This document shows, in pieces, positions 1 through 11,684 of a DNA stretch of 64,000 bases. Location: NCBI GenBank assembly GCA_947475415.1, contig CANJLH010000005.1, positions 1 through 64,000 of the forward strand, given 5' to 3'. The notes under the pieces were generated by a model, which saw only the letters and a list, made by a program, of their open reading frames with translations, searched no databases and was not told the origin of the DNA. The translations under genes and the position numbers were made by a program. Within the stretch, counting starts at the first letter, position 1. The number at the start of each line of letters is the position of its first letter. This DNA is from Caulobacteraceae bacterium. Lineage in GTDB: Bacteria; Pseudomonadota; Alphaproteobacteria; Caulobacterales; Caulobacteraceae.

Positions 1-394
1 CAGCAGCGCACCCCGCGGCGATGCGCTGCGCTACGCAATGGCTCCACGCATCGCCGCTCAGACGCCCGGGATGGGTGACCAACGCGCACCGCCAGTGGCC
101 TGGTTTTACACCGCCACACTGGCCTGGTTTTGCTCCGCCGTTGACACTCAGGCGAGCTCCGGCCCGGAACCGACCCTCAAAGCAGTTCCTGCGGCCTCAG
201 TGCGCGAGAGTTTGCCGCCAGATACCGCCGTCGTGACGCCTGAGATGCGACAACTGGCGCTGCGCAAACGTCGGCGCGGCGCGCAGCTTCGTCGGCGTTG
301 GTGAGCGTTGCATACCGCCAACCGGGATTGGCCCGTCAACTGCAAGGACGTTCGGTACGACGGTGGTCGTGAAAACGCGATCCCAGATGGCCTG
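1..394. other. Left edge without a recognisable gene
   Basis: No reading frame here looks like a real protein: the short open frames are Arg/Pro-rich and overlap one another. What can be seen is a 9-base inverted repeat (17-25 with 47-55) enclosing a smaller TGCG/CGCA hairpin, and a 20-base unit repeated with a 24-base period at 96-115 and 120-139. The stretch lies downstream of the leftward P450 gene. Such decayed, repeat-bearing edges can be remnants of mobile elements, but no transposase is visible, so this is only a guess. Confidence 0.4.
96..139. repeat. Two-copy direct repeat, 24-base period
   Basis: The unit TGGCCTGGTTTTACACCGCC (96-115) recurs at 120-139 with two substitutions, separated by 4 bases. 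Only two copies are present. No coding role is apparent. Confidence 0.6.
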
Positions 395-1657
395 TCAGAC
401 CGGCCAGACGACCGGAAGACGCGGTACAGCGACCAGGCCCGGCACCGCCGTGCGATCCGATCCGGGCTTTAGGCCAAAGGTCGGGAGACGGCGCAGAATC
501 TCGGACAGGGCGATGCGCAGCTCGCGACGCGCCAGGTGCGAGCCGAGGCAGCGGTGCGGGCCGCCGGCAAGGCTGAAGTGGCGGTTCGACGGCCGGTCGA
601 AACGGATTTCGCGCGGATTCTCGAACTCAGCCGGATCGAAATTGCCCATGGAATTATAACATTGGACGTTGTCGCCCTTCTTGATCTGCACCCCGCGGAT
701 CAGATGATCGGCCTTGACCAGCCGGGTCGAATTGACCAGCGGCTCGGTGCGAAGAAACTCCTCGATCGCATTGGGTATGAGCCCCGGATCGTCGCGAAGC
801 ACCTTCTGCAAATCCGGCCGAAGCGCCAGCCTGCGAAACATCAACGAAGTAGTGGCCGCCACCGTGTCGAGTCCACCCACCCACAGGAAGGTCATGGTGC
901 CGATGATCTCATCCTCGGTCAGCGGCCGATCCTCAATCTTGCCGTGGACGATGTGGCTGGCGAGATTGTTTTGGGGCGTCTTCCGAACTTCCTCAATGAA
1001 GCTGCGCAGGTAGGCTATGGCGGAGCCTATGCCCCACTTGATCCGCTCCTCGACGAAGTCCGAATGCAGGATCGCGTATTCCCACTGCAGGAACTCCTCC
1101 AGCTTTTCGGCGGGAAAGCCCATCAGGTCCATGAACACCCGAACGGGGTAGAGCCGGCCGAAGTCGTAGGCGAGATCGGCCTCACCCTTGTCGACAAACT
1201 TGTCGATCAGGTCATTGATGGTGGCCCGGATCTTGGGCTCCATCTCCGTGATTGCTCTGGGCGAAAACCATGGATTGAGCAGCACGCGGTATTTGCCGTG
1301 CTCCGGCGGGTCGACCGCCAGGGGCAACATTTTGAAGGTCTCGCCGACCAGAACCTGGAAATTCGCCGCGTCCTCCGTCGAGTAGAGGGCGTCGTTCTGA
1401 TAGACCTCGCGGATGTCCTCATAATGGGTGACGACCCAGCACCCGTCGTATCGCCCCGGAACTCCCTCGGTTGACCAAAAAATCGGGGGGAAATCCTCAT
1501 ACATCCGTTCGGTCAGGCTGAACGGGTCATCCAGCGTATTCGGGCGCTTGTGAAAATCGATATCTCGAACCAGGGATGCAGGCACGTGATCGGGAATCTT
1601 CGGCGTAGCCGGAAGTCCGCCGGCGCCGGCAACGTTGATCGCAGAATCGTCGGCCAT
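395..1657 (-). CDS. Cytochrome P450 monooxygenase
   Basis: Soluble bacterial P450 of 420 residues, the usual length for class I enzymes that take electrons from a ferredoxin and its reductase and insert one oxygen atom into a substrate. Visible marks are the I-helix segment WVGGLDTVAATTS (oxygen activation), the K-helix ExxR in EEFLRTE, and the heme-ligand loop FSLAGGPHRCLG with the ligand Cys near residue 370. The ATG at 1657 is chosen because GGAGA lies 9 bases upstream; an ATG 15 bases earlier has no ribosome site. No ferredoxin or reductase gene is adjacent, so the redox partner is elsewhere. Substrate cannot be told from sequence. The gene is divergent from dnaE and its leader carries inverted repeats. 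Confidence 0.95.
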   Translation of the reverse strand: MADDSAINVAGAGGLPATPKIPDHVPASLVRDIDFHKRPNTLDDPFSLTERMYEDFPPIFWSTEGVPGRYDGCWVVTHYEDIREVYQNDALYSTEDAANFQVLVGETFKMLPLAVDPPEHGKYRVLLNPWFSPRAITEMEPKIRATINDLIDKFVDKGEADLAYDFGRLYPVRVFMDLMGFPAEKLEEFLQWEYAILHSDFVEERIKWGIGSAIAYLRSFIEEVRKTPQNNLASHIVHGKIEDRPLTEDEIIGTMTFLWVGGLDTVAATTSLMFRRLALRPDLQKVLRDDPGLIPNAIEEFLRTEPLVNSTRLVKADHLIRGVQIKKGDNVQCYNSMGNFDPAEFENPREIRFDRPSNRHFSLAGGPHRCLGSHLARRELRIALSEILRRLPTFGLKPGSDRTAVPGLVAVPRLPVVWPV

Positions 1658-1684
1658 GATTGCTGTCTCCATCCCATTCTATCG

Positions 1685-1711
1685 CGCCGCCGCTCGAGCG
1701 TATCGGCGGCG
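1685..1711 (-). other. Stem-loop in the P450 leader
   Basis: An 8-bp GC stem (1685-1692 with 1704-1711) encloses an 11-base loop, starting 27 bases upstream of the P450 start codon. It would sit in the 5' leader of the P450 message if transcription starts further right. Function unknown. Confidence 0.4.
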
Positions 1712-1729
1712 GCCATTATGCAATCCGCT

Positions 1730-1754
1730 TTGACCGAAGTATATGTTGGGTCAA
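1730..1754. promoter_or_regulatory. Inverted repeat TTGACC-N13-GGTCAA, possible operator
   Basis: Six-base arms at 1730-1735 and 1749-1754 flank a 13-base AT-richer centre. The left arm extends to TTGACCGAA, which is repeated at 1811-1819. The position upstream of the P450 gene fits a repressor operator or promoter element. No regulator gene is adjacent, so this remains inference. Confidence 0.3.
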
Positions 1755-1810
1755 TCTTCGCTTGAGGAGCCACGCCCAGCGGCGGGTCTAACCGACAGCG
1801 CATTTGAGGG

Positions 1811-1840
1811 TTGACCGAAAGAACAAAACCGGAATAGAAC
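1811..1840 (+). promoter_or_regulatory. Inferred dnaE promoter
   Basis: TTGACC (1811-1816) and TAGAAC (1835-1840) are separated by 18 bases. TAGAAC fits the TANAWC part of the Caulobacter housekeeping -10 consensus. Transcription would start near 1847, about 135 bases before the dnaE start codon, and would carry the dyad at 1840-1881 near the RNA 5' end. Confidence 0.4.
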
Positions 1841-1851
1841 GAACCACGAAC
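1837..1851. promoter_or_regulatory. LexA-type (SOS) box GAAC-N7-GAAC
   Basis: GAAC (1837-1840), seven bases, GAAC (1848-1851) is the exact inverse of the alphaproteobacterial LexA consensus GTTC-N7-GTTC. It overlaps the inferred -10 element of the dnaE promoter, the same geometry as the box at the lexA promoter in this window (27555-27569). Binding is not shown; the match could be chance. Confidence 0.4.
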
Positions 1852-1881
1852 AATTTTCTGGGGTTGAAAGTTCATGGTTCG
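1840..1881. repeat. 12-bp dyad in the dnaE leader
   Basis: CGAACCACGAAC (1840-1851) pairs with GTTCATGGTTCG (1870-1881) at 11 of 12 positions across an 18-base spacer. There is no following T tract, so it is not a typical terminator. It could be an operator dyad or an RNA hairpin. Confidence 0.6.
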
Positions 1882-1982
1882 ATTGGCGCGAGAATCGCTG
1901 GCGTTTGCGTCGGTGGCGAGTTTTGTCTGGATGGTCTGCGTGCTTGCGAGCGTCGTGGTCTGACAGGTCATGGAGAATGCAG

Positions 1983-5417
<3,435 letters not shown>

Positions 5418-5534
5418 GGCGCATCTGTTCGCCACGCCCTTGCAATTACGTCCGTTTGTCCGTACAGCGCCCGCTCAAATCCACACGCAGGCGTTTGGCT
5501 GCGGCGGGGAGACATCCCGCCATTTCCATTCCGG

Positions 5535-5550
5535 TCCTCCCACGGGAGGG
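5535..5550 (+). other. Small hairpin in the rpsB leader
   Basis: CCTCC (5536-5540) pairs with GGAGG (5545-5549) around a CACG loop, with a possible T-G closing pair. It lies about 40 bases before the rpsB start codon in a 174-base leader. S2 represses its own message in other bacteria, so a leader structure is plausible, but this match is short. Confidence 0.25.
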
Positions 5551-5591
5551 TTGTCTGCGGCGGTTAACCGGAAGAAGGATAAATAACGCCC

Positions 5592-6437
5592 ATGGCGCTT
5601 CCCGATATTTCTATGCGTCAGATGCTCGAATCCGGCGCCCACTTCGGTCACCAGACTCATCGCTGGAATCCGAAGATGGAGAAGTTCATCTTCGGCAGTC
5701 GGTCGAACATCCATATCATCGACCTATCGCAATCCATTCCGCTGTTGCACCAGGCGCTGCTAAAGGCCCGTGAGACCGCGGCGGCCGGCGGTCGAATCCT
5801 GTTTGTCGGCACCAAGCGTCAGGCCTCGGAGCCGATCGCCACCGCCGCGCGTCGCTGCGCCCAGTATTATGTGAACCACCGCTGGCTGGGCGGCACCCTG
5901 ACCAACTGGCGCACAGTGTCCAACTCGATCGCACGCCTTCGTGAGCTGGAAGGCTTGATCGAAGGCGAAAGCCATGGCCGCACCAAGAAGGAGCTTCTGC
6001 AGCTGACCCGCGAGCGCGACAAACTGGAGCTGTCTCTGGGCGGGATCAAGGACATGGGCGGCATCCCCGACCTGATGTTCGTGATCGACACCAACAAGGA
6101 GGACATCGCCATCCTGGAAGCCCGTAAGCTGGGCATCCCGGTGATCGCGATCCTGGACACCAACTGCAATCCGGACGGGATCAACTTCCCTATCCCGGGT
6201 AACGACGACGCCGCTCGCGCGATCCAGCTCTATTGCGACCTGCTGGCCGACTCGATCCTGGATGGCCTGGACGCCGGCCAAGCCGCCGCAGGCGTCGATC
6301 TAGGCGCGGCGGTTACCCCGCCGGTGGAGCCTGTGCTGGCGAAGGCGCCGGAACCTGAGCCCGTCGCGGCGGAACCCGAGCCCGCCGCTGTGGACCCGGA
6401 GCCCGCGGCCGAAGCCGCAGAACAGCCGGCCTCCTAG
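5592..6437 (+). CDS. rpsB: 30S ribosomal protein S2
   Basis: Small-subunit protein S2, binding 16S rRNA on the solvent side near S1. Of 281 residues, the first ~235 are the S2 fold ([20 protein letters not shown], then the GTKRQASE and [10 protein letters not shown] motifs). The last ~45 residues are an Ala/Pro/Glu-rich tail with repeated EPEP-type units, longer than in the E. coli protein. The start has a purine-rich GAAGAAGGA upstream. Followed by tsf, the usual partner; a strong hairpin lies between the two. Confidence 0.98.
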   Translation: MALPDISMRQMLESGAHFGHQTHRWNPKMEKFIFGSRSNIHIIDLSQSIPLLHQALLKARETAAAGGRILFVGTKRQASEPIATAARRCAQYYVNHRWLGGTLTNWRTVSNSIARLRELEGLIEGESHGRTKKELLQLTRERDKLELSLGGIKDMGGIPDLMFVIDTNKEDIAILEARKLGIPVIAILDTNCNPDGINFPIPGNDDAARAIQLYCDLLADSILDGLDAGQAAAGVDLGAAVTPPVEPVLAKAPEPEPVAAEPEPAAVDPEPAAEAAEQPAS

Positions 6438-6463
6438 GCTCGGCCGTTGTCGTGAAACCTTGG

Positions 6464-6488
6464 GGCGCGGCGCTTATAACGCCGCGCC
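6464..6488 (+). terminator. Hairpin between rpsB and tsf
   Basis: GGCGCGGCG (6464-6472) pairs perfectly with CGCCGCGCC (6480-6488) around the 7-base loop CTTATAA. No T run follows, so it may be an attenuator, an RNA-processing site or mRNA stabiliser rather than a complete terminator. The tsf ribosome site begins 13 bases later. Confidence 0.5.
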
Positions 6489-6513
6489 GACACCATAGCT
6501 GAAGGAGCCGACC

Positions 6514-7458
6514 ATGGCGGAAATCACCGCTTCTCTGGTCAAGGAACTGCGCGAAAAATCAGGCGTTGGCATGATGGACTGCAAGCGCGCCTTGCAGGAA
6601 AACAATGGCGACTTGGAAGCCTCGATGGACTGGCTGCGCACCAAGGGCCTGGCCAAGGCCGCCAAGAAGGCTGATCGCGCCGCGGCCGAAGGCCTGGTGG
6701 CCGGCATGGTGAGCTCGGACGGCAAGACCGGGGTGGCGATTGAGCTCAACGCCGAAACCGATTTCGTGTCGAAGAACGCCACCTTCCAGGAGGCCGCGCG
6801 CGAGATCGCTCGGGTCTCCCTGAACGTGGACGGCGATGTTGACGCGATTTCCGCAGCGAAGACCGCGAAGGGCGAGTCCGTTGCTGAGATGATCACCAAT
6901 ATGATCGCCACTATAGGTGAAAACATGCGTTTGCGCCGGTCGGCGCGTCTGACGGTGAGCGAAGGCGCAGTAGCGCTCTACCTTCACAACAAGGAAGCTG
7001 ACGATGTTGGCAAATTGGCTGTGCTCGTGGCGCTTGAGGGCGCGGGCGATCAGGCTGTTCTGAAGGACCTGGGCAGGAAGATCGCCATGCATGTGGCCGG
7101 AACGCCCACGCCGCCGCTGGCCCTGACTACCGACGAACTTGATCCAGCTGTGGTGACAAAAGAGCGTGAGATTCAGACCCTTACCGCCATGGAGTCAGGC
7201 AAGCCCCGCGAGATTGCTGAAAAGATGGTCGAGGGTCGAATCCGCAAGTGGCAGGAGGAGGTAGTCCTTCTGAAGCAGCCGTTTGTCATGAACCCTGACC
7301 AGACGATCGAGCAATTGCTCGCCGATACGGGCAAGCAACTCGGATCGCCCATCGCCGTTAAGGCATTCGTGCGCTTCGCCCTTGGCGAAGGCGTGGACAA
7401 GGGAACCGGCGGCGACGATTTCGCGACCGAGGTGGCGAAGCTCTCCGGCCAAGCCTGA
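6514..7458 (+). CDS. tsf: Elongation factor Ts
   Basis: Guanine nucleotide exchange factor that reloads EF-Tu with GTP. 314 residues, within the usual 280-315. The N-terminal UBA-like domain includes [16 protein letters not shown], and the core carries the EF-Ts signature [13 protein letters not shown] clear ribosome site GAAGGAG lies 7 bases before the ATG. Second gene after rpsB, as in most bacteria, and closed by a terminator at 7477-7512. Confidence 0.98.
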   Translation: MAEITASLVKELREKSGVGMMDCKRALQENNGDLEASMDWLRTKGLAKAAKKADRAAAEGLVAGMVSSDGKTGVAIELNAETDFVSKNATFQEAAREIARVSLNVDGDVDAISAAKTAKGESVAEMITNMIATIGENMRLRRSARLTVSEGAVALYLHNKEADDVGKLAVLVALEGAGDQAVLKDLGRKIAMHVAGTPTPPLALTTDELDPAVVTKEREIQTLTAMESGKPREIAEKMVEGRIRKWQEEVVLLKQPFVMNPDQTIEQLLADTGKQLGSPIAVKAFVRFALGEGVDKGTGGDDFATEVAKLSGQA

Positions 7459-7476
7459 ACCAATTTCATTTCAAAA

Positions 7477-7512
7477 AAGGGCGCGACCGCGTTCGACGCG
7501 CGTCGCGCCCTT
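7477..7512 (+). terminator. Intrinsic terminator after tsf
   Basis: AAGGGCGCGAC (7477-7487) pairs with GTCGCGCCCTT (7502-7512), an 11-bp stem; the 14-base loop can itself pair CGCG with CGCG. An A run precedes and a short TTGGTTT follows. It separates rpsB-tsf from pyrH. Confidence 0.75.
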
Positions 7513-7549
7513 GGTTTATGGTGGCCCGTTCTAGATTCGGGAAGAGCTG

Positions 7550-8263
7550 ATGTCTGCGCCCCGCTACAAGCGTGTTCTACTCAAGGTTTCGGGCGAAGCG
7601 GGCCTTGGTGGCGACAGCTATGGCATTGATCCGAAGACCGTCCATGCGGTGTGTGAGGACATCGCCCAGGTGGTGCACACAGGCGTTGAGGTCTGTCTGG
7701 TCGTGGGCGGTGGCAACATCTTCCGCGGCAAGGCCCTGGCTGAAAGCGGCATGGAGCGTGCCAGCGCAGACTATATGGGTATGCTCGCCACGATCATGAA
7801 CGCGCTGGCGCTGCAGGCGGCGCTGGAGAAGATCGGAGTTTTTACTCGCGTTCAGTCGGCCATTCCCATGGATGCGATCTGTGAGCCTTACATCCGTCGC
7901 CGCGCACTGCGTCATCTGGAGAAGGGACGCGTTGTGATCTTCGCCGCGGGCTTGGGCGCGCCCTTCTTCACCACCGACACGCCGGCTGCTCTGCGCGCCG
8001 CCGAGATGGGATGCGACGCCCTGTTCAAAGGCACAAGCGTGGACGGTGTCTATACCGCCGATCCAAAACTCGATCCGAACGCGAAACGCTACGAAACGCT
8101 CAGCTATCACGATGTCCTGTCGCAGGACCTGAAGGTGATGGACGCATCGGCGATCTCCCTGATGCGCGACAACAAGATCCCCATCGTGGTGTTTTCGATC
8201 CGTGAACGCGGAAATTTCCTGAAAGTGCTAATGGGCGAGGGGGTCTATACCACCATCGCCTGA
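7550..8263 (+). CDS. pyrH: Uridylate kinase
   Basis: Bacterial UMP kinase of the amino acid kinase fold, making UDP from UMP and ATP in pyrimidine supply; hexameric and cytosolic. 237 residues, family-typical. Seen: the phosphate loop [10 protein letters not shown], the [10 protein letters not shown] loop, the UMP-binding [20 protein letters not shown] stretch, and the [14 protein letters not shown] nucleotide-binding part. Preceded by a terminator, followed 27 bases later by frr, with which it is probably cotranscribed. Confidence 0.98.
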   Translation: MSAPRYKRVLLKVSGEAGLGGDSYGIDPKTVHAVCEDIAQVVHTGVEVCLVVGGGNIFRGKALAESGMERASADYMGMLATIMNALALQAALEKIGVFTRVQSAIPMDAICEPYIRRRALRHLEKGRVVIFAAGLGAPFFTTDTPAALRAAEMGCDALFKGTSVDGVYTADPKLDPNAKRYETLSYHDVLSQDLKVMDASAISLMRDNKIPIVVFSIRERGNFLKVLMGEGVYTTIA

Positions 8264-8290
8264 GGCCGAAAAACCAATGGAGACAAGCCC

Positions 8291-8857
8291 ATGGCCGCAG
8301 CCGAAAAGCCGGTGCTGGCGAGATACAAAGATCGTATGGAAAAGGCCGTCGCCTCTCTGAAGGAAGAGTTCGCCTCATTACGAACAGGGCGCGCCTCATC
8401 CAATCTGCTCGATCAGGTCATGGTGGAGGCCTACGGTTCCAAAATGCCGATTAATCAGGTTGCTTCGGTGAGCGTACCTGAACCTCGCGCGATCATGGTC
8501 AACGTATGGGACAAGTCCATGGTCATCCCGCTGGACAAGGCGATCCGCGCCTCCGGGCTGGGTTTCAATCCTGTTGTAGAAGGCCAGACCTTGCGCATCC
8601 CGATCCCGCCGCTCACCGAGGATCGCCGCCGCGAGTTGGTCAAGATCGCCGGAAAGTACGCCGAGCAGCAGAAAATCGCCGTGCGCAATGTGCGACGCGA
8701 TGCCATGGATGATCTCAAGAAGGCCGAAAAAGACCACGTCATCGCCCAGGATGAGCACAAGCGAATGGACAGTGATGTCCAGAAGCTCACCGATGAGTCT
8801 GTGAAGCGCATCGACGAAGCCTTGAAAATCAAAGAACAAGAGATCATGCAGGTTTGA
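8291..8857 (+). CDS. frr: Ribosome recycling factor
   Basis: With EF-G it splits the post-termination ribosome. 188 residues, the usual length, with the two-domain signature [13 protein letters not shown] near the N terminus and [16 protein letters not shown] in the middle, ending in the long helix [19 protein letters not shown] ribosome site precedes the ATG. Sits between pyrH and uppS as in many proteobacteria. Confidence 0.98.
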   Translation: MAAAEKPVLARYKDRMEKAVASLKEEFASLRTGRASSNLLDQVMVEAYGSKMPINQVASVSVPEPRAIMVNVWDKSMVIPLDKAIRASGLGFNPVVEGQTLRIPIPPLTEDRRRELVKIAGKYAEQQKIAVRNVRRDAMDDLKKAEKDHVIAQDEHKRMDSDVQKLTDESVKRIDEALKIKEQEIMQV

Positions 8858-8893
8858 CGCGCGCGCGTCCGACGCTATCAGCAAAGGCGCCGC

Positions 8894-9664
8894 ATGTCCG
8901 TGGCCGAGACCCCGCACAAGACCTCGAACGATCGCGCCGAGCCTGTGCAACTGCATGTGGCGATCGTCATGGACGGCAATGGCCGTTGGGCGAAGCGACG
9001 GGGTCTGCCGAGAACATTTGGCCATACCAAGGGGGTGGAGGCGATCCGGCGAACTGTGGAGTCCGCTCCCGACTTCGGGATCCGCTGGCTTACCTTATAC
9101 GCTTTCTCGACGGAGAACTGGCGCAGGCCCGCCGGTGAAGTTTCCGAAGTCATGCGGCTTATGAAGAGCTACGTGGACAGCGATCTTGAGCAGCTGGCCC
9201 AATCCGGCGTGAAGGTGAAAATTCTTGGTCGCCGCATAGGCTTGACGCCGGACATCGCCGAGATCGTGGCGCGCGCCGAGGCGCGCACCGCACAAAATGA
9301 CCGGTTCTGGCTGCAGGTTGCGTTCAACTACGGCGCGCAGGCCGATATCGTTGACGCAGCGCGTGGACTTATGGTCGCGGCGGTTCGCGGAGAGCTTGCG
9401 CCAGAGCAACTCAGTGAAACTGAATTCGCCGCGCGGCTTTCCACGGGGGGCGCGCCGCCGCCTGATCTGGTGATTAGAACCAGCGGAGAACAGCGGCTGT
9501 CCAATTTTCTGCTCTGGGAGTCAGCCTATTCGGAATTCGTGTTCCAGGATGTCCTCTGGCCTGACTATGGCGCTAAGCATCTGAAAGCCGCGGTCGACGA
9601 GTTCCATACGCGTGAACGGCGCTTCGGCGGCTCCGAGACTGGTGACATACTTGCCGCCGGCTAA
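8894..9664 (+). CDS. uppS: Undecaprenyl diphosphate synthase
   Basis: Cis-prenyltransferase that extends farnesyl diphosphate with eight isopentenyl units to the C55 carrier for peptidoglycan and O-antigen. 256 residues. Seen: the catalytic Asp in IVMDGNGRWAKRRG, the conserved HTKGVEAIR, YAFSTENWRRP, and the C-terminal PDLVIRTSGEQRLSNFLLW. A weak AAAGG lies upstream of the ATG. The next gene, cdsA, overlaps its end. Confidence 0.97.
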   Translation: MSVAETPHKTSNDRAEPVQLHVAIVMDGNGRWAKRRGLPRTFGHTKGVEAIRRTVESAPDFGIRWLTLYAFSTENWRRPAGEVSEVMRLMKSYVDSDLEQLAQSGVKVKILGRRIGLTPDIAEIVARAEARTAQNDRFWLQVAFNYGAQADIVDAARGLMVAAVRGELAPEQLSETEFAARLSTGGAPPPDLVIRTSGEQRLSNFLLWESAYSEFVFQDVLWPDYGAKHLKAAVDEFHTRERRFGGSETGDILAAG

Positions 9665-10481
9665 GCGCTTCGACTGGTCCAACCTAGGTGTCCGGGTCTT
9701 GTCGGCGACCGTGCTGGTGCCCGTTGTTCTGGGTGCGATATGGGCCGACCAGCCGCCACTCAACTGGTTGTTCCTGATCATGCTTGCCGTGGCCGTGGCG
9801 CTTCTGGCGATCGAGTGGGCGGGAATGTCGGCCCCCTTGGCGCCGATCCGTGTCGCCTTCGTCGTGGCGCTCGCGGTTCTGACTGGTCTGTTCATCGCCG
9901 ATACAGGCGCGACGGCGTTAGCCTGGGCTGCAACGTCGATCGGGGCGGTGACCGCCGCGCTGATCGCACGTGGGGTTGCAGAACGCCCCGCCGACGCCGC
10001 GCTTGGCGTTATATACATCGGAGTTCCCGGCCTTTGTCTGATCTGGCTGCGCTCAACCGATCAAGGCCAATGGTGGACGTTGATGCTGTTCGCGATCACC
10101 TGGTCGGCGGATATCGCAGCCTATGCGGTGGGAAACGCCCTGAAGGGCCCCAAGCTCTGGCCACGCTTTTCCCCAAACAAAACCTGGTCCGGATTTTTCG
10201 GCGGCCTGCTGGCGGCAATGGTGACTGGCGCCTTGGTGGCGGCGCAGGCGAGGTTTCAGTTGAATTTGACCGCGGCTGCATTCGTGGGTCTCGCTGGTGG
10301 TCTGGCGACCATGGGCGGCGACCTCTGGGAATCGATGTTGAAGCGGCGGTTTGGGGTAAAGGACTCCGGCGATCTGATCCCCGGGCACGGCGGCTTGCTC
10401 GATCGGGTGGATGGTCTCATGTTCGCCGTGGTGATCATCGCAGGTGCGCGTCTGGTGAACCACTTGGGATGGGGACATTGA
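9612..10481 (+). CDS. cdsA: Phosphatidate cytidylyltransferase
   Basis: Integral membrane enzyme making CDP-diacylglycerol from phosphatidate and CTP, the branch point for all phospholipids. Up to 289 residues with about seven to eight hydrophobic segments. The C terminus bears the CDP-diglyceride synthetase signature: [20 protein letters not shown] followed by GLLDRVDG. The start is uncertain: GTG at 9612 overlaps uppS by 53 bases, while GTG at 9642 would reduce this to 23. Overlap with uppS before and dxr after shows tight translational coupling. Confidence 0.95.
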   Translation: MNGASAAPRLVTYLPPAKRFDWSNLGVRVLSATVLVPVVLGAIWADQPPLNWLFLIMLAVAVALLAIEWAGMSAPLAPIRVAFVVALAVLTGLFIADTGATALAWAATSIGAVTAALIARGVAERPADAALGVIYIGVPGLCLIWLRSTDQGQWWTLMLFAITWSADIAAYAVGNALKGPKLWPRFSPNKTWSGFFGGLLAAMVTGALVAAQARFQLNLTAAAFVGLAGGLATMGGDLWESMLKRRFGVKDSGDLIPGHGGLLDRVDGLMFAVVIIAGARLVNHLGWGH

Positions 10482-11662
10482 ATCTGCCACGGAAGATCAG
10501 CGTGCTGGGTTCGACAGGATCTGTCGGCGTCTCCACGCTTGATCTGCTGGATCAGGCTGGCGGTGAGGTAGAAGTCGTGGCGCTCTGCGGTGGGCGTAAT
10601 GCGGCGAAGCTTGCCGAACAGGCATTGAAGTGGCGACCGCAGATCGCTGTCATAGGTGACGAGGCCGCGCTGCCGGAGTTGAAGGATCGGTTGGCGGGCT
10701 CAGGAATCGGTGTGAGCGCGGGGACTTCCGCCGTCACGGAAGCCGCGTCCTCAGACGCCCAGTGGGTGATGTCAGCCATTGTCGGATTTGCAGGCCTAGC
10801 GCCAACCCTTGCGGCGGCGCGGTCCGGAGCTGTCGTGGCGTTGGCCAATAAGGAAAGCCTCGTATGCGCGGGTCCGGCGCTGCTGCGAACCGCCAAGTTG
10901 GCGGGCGGGGCGGTCATCCCGGTCGACTCCGAGCATTCAGCTATTTTTCAGGTGCTCGAACCGCAAAACATCGCACATGTTTCGCGCCTGATCCTGACGG
11001 CCTCCGGTGGACCGTTTCGCACCTGGACCCGCGAGCAGATGCGCTGTGCGTCGCCCGAGCAGGCGGTGGCCCATCCGAAATGGAACATGGGCGCCAAAAT
11101 TTCGGTGGATTCCGCCACCATGATGAATAAGGGCCTGGAACTGATCGAAGCGGCCTATTTGTTCGCCATGCCCGCGGAGCGCATCGATATCCTGATCCAC
11201 CCCCAGTCGATCGTTCATAGTCTGGTGGAATACGCCGATGGGTCAACGTTGGCCCAGCTTGGACCTCCCGACATGCGTGGGCCAATCGCGTGCGCCTATG
11301 CTTGGCCCGACCGTCTGCCTTGGCCTGCGCCCAAACTCGATCTCGTGGCGGCCGGCGCATTGACCTTCGAGGCGCCGGACCCGGAACGGTTCCCAGCACT
11401 AAAGCTCGCTAAGGCCGCGTTGCTGTCGGGAGGCGGCGCGCCTGCTGCTTTGAACGCCGCCAATGAATGCGCGGTCGCTGCGTTCCTGGACCGGCGGATC
11501 GGCTTCCTGGATATCTCCGCCGCCGTTGCTGAGACGCTTGAGCGGATGGAGGCGGGAAATCTATTCGGGAAATCGAACGATCCGCTGGTCTGCGCTTGGG
11601 AAAATGATGGCGCCGCTCGGCGTGTGGCCGACGAAGTCGTCCTGAAACTAGGCCGCAAATGA
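10469..11662 (+). CDS. dxr: 1-deoxy-D-xylulose 5-phosphate reductoisomerase
   Basis: Second enzyme of the MEP isoprenoid pathway, turning DXP into MEP with NADPH; supplies precursors to UppS. 397 residues, standard size. Seen: the NADPH loop [25 protein letters not shown], the metal/substrate parts [19 protein letters not shown] and [10 protein letters not shown], and [15 protein letters not shown] at 10469 overlaps the end of cdsA by 13 bases. Upstream in-frame extension into cdsA is not real, as it would translate cdsA out of frame. Confidence 0.97.
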   Translation: MGTLNLPRKISVLGSTGSVGVSTLDLLDQAGGEVEVVALCGGRNAAKLAEQALKWRPQIAVIGDEAALPELKDRLAGSGIGVSAGTSAVTEAASSDAQWVMSAIVGFAGLAPTLAAARSGAVVALANKESLVCAGPALLRTAKLAGGAVIPVDSEHSAIFQVLEPQNIAHVSRLILTASGGPFRTWTREQMRCASPEQAVAHPKWNMGAKISVDSATMMNKGLELIEAAYLFAMPAERIDILIHPQSIVHSLVEYADGSTLAQLGPPDMRGPIACAYAWPDRLPWPAPKLDLVAAGALTFEAPDPERFPALKLAKAALLSGGGAPAALNAANECAVAAFLDRRIGFLDISAAVAETLERMEAGNLFGKSNDPLVCAWENDGAARRVADEVVLKLGRK

Positions 11663-11684
11663 CGCGGCGGAGAGTTGATCGACG

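Larger units (their letters stand above)
1658..1982. other. Divergent P450/dnaE intergenic region
   Basis: This 325-base stretch has no convincing gene but is rich in signals: an 8-bp stem-loop in the P450 leader (1685-1711), an inverted repeat TTGACC/GGTCAA (1730-1754), a second TTGACCGAA copy at 1811-1819, an inferred rightward promoter (1811-1840), a GAAC-N7-GAAC box (1837-1851) and a near-perfect 12-bp dyad (1840-1881). These are listed separately. Confidence 0.6.

Noticed and set aside
536-1474. 312-codon open frame on the plus strand over the P450 gene
   Set aside because: Antisense shadow of a clear P450; the translation has no recognisable motif. Such frames are common in GC-rich DNA.
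9740-10468. Long in-frame extension upstream of dxr
   Set aside because: It reads cdsA out of frame and yields Arg/Gly-rich nonsense; dxr starts at 10469 by family length.
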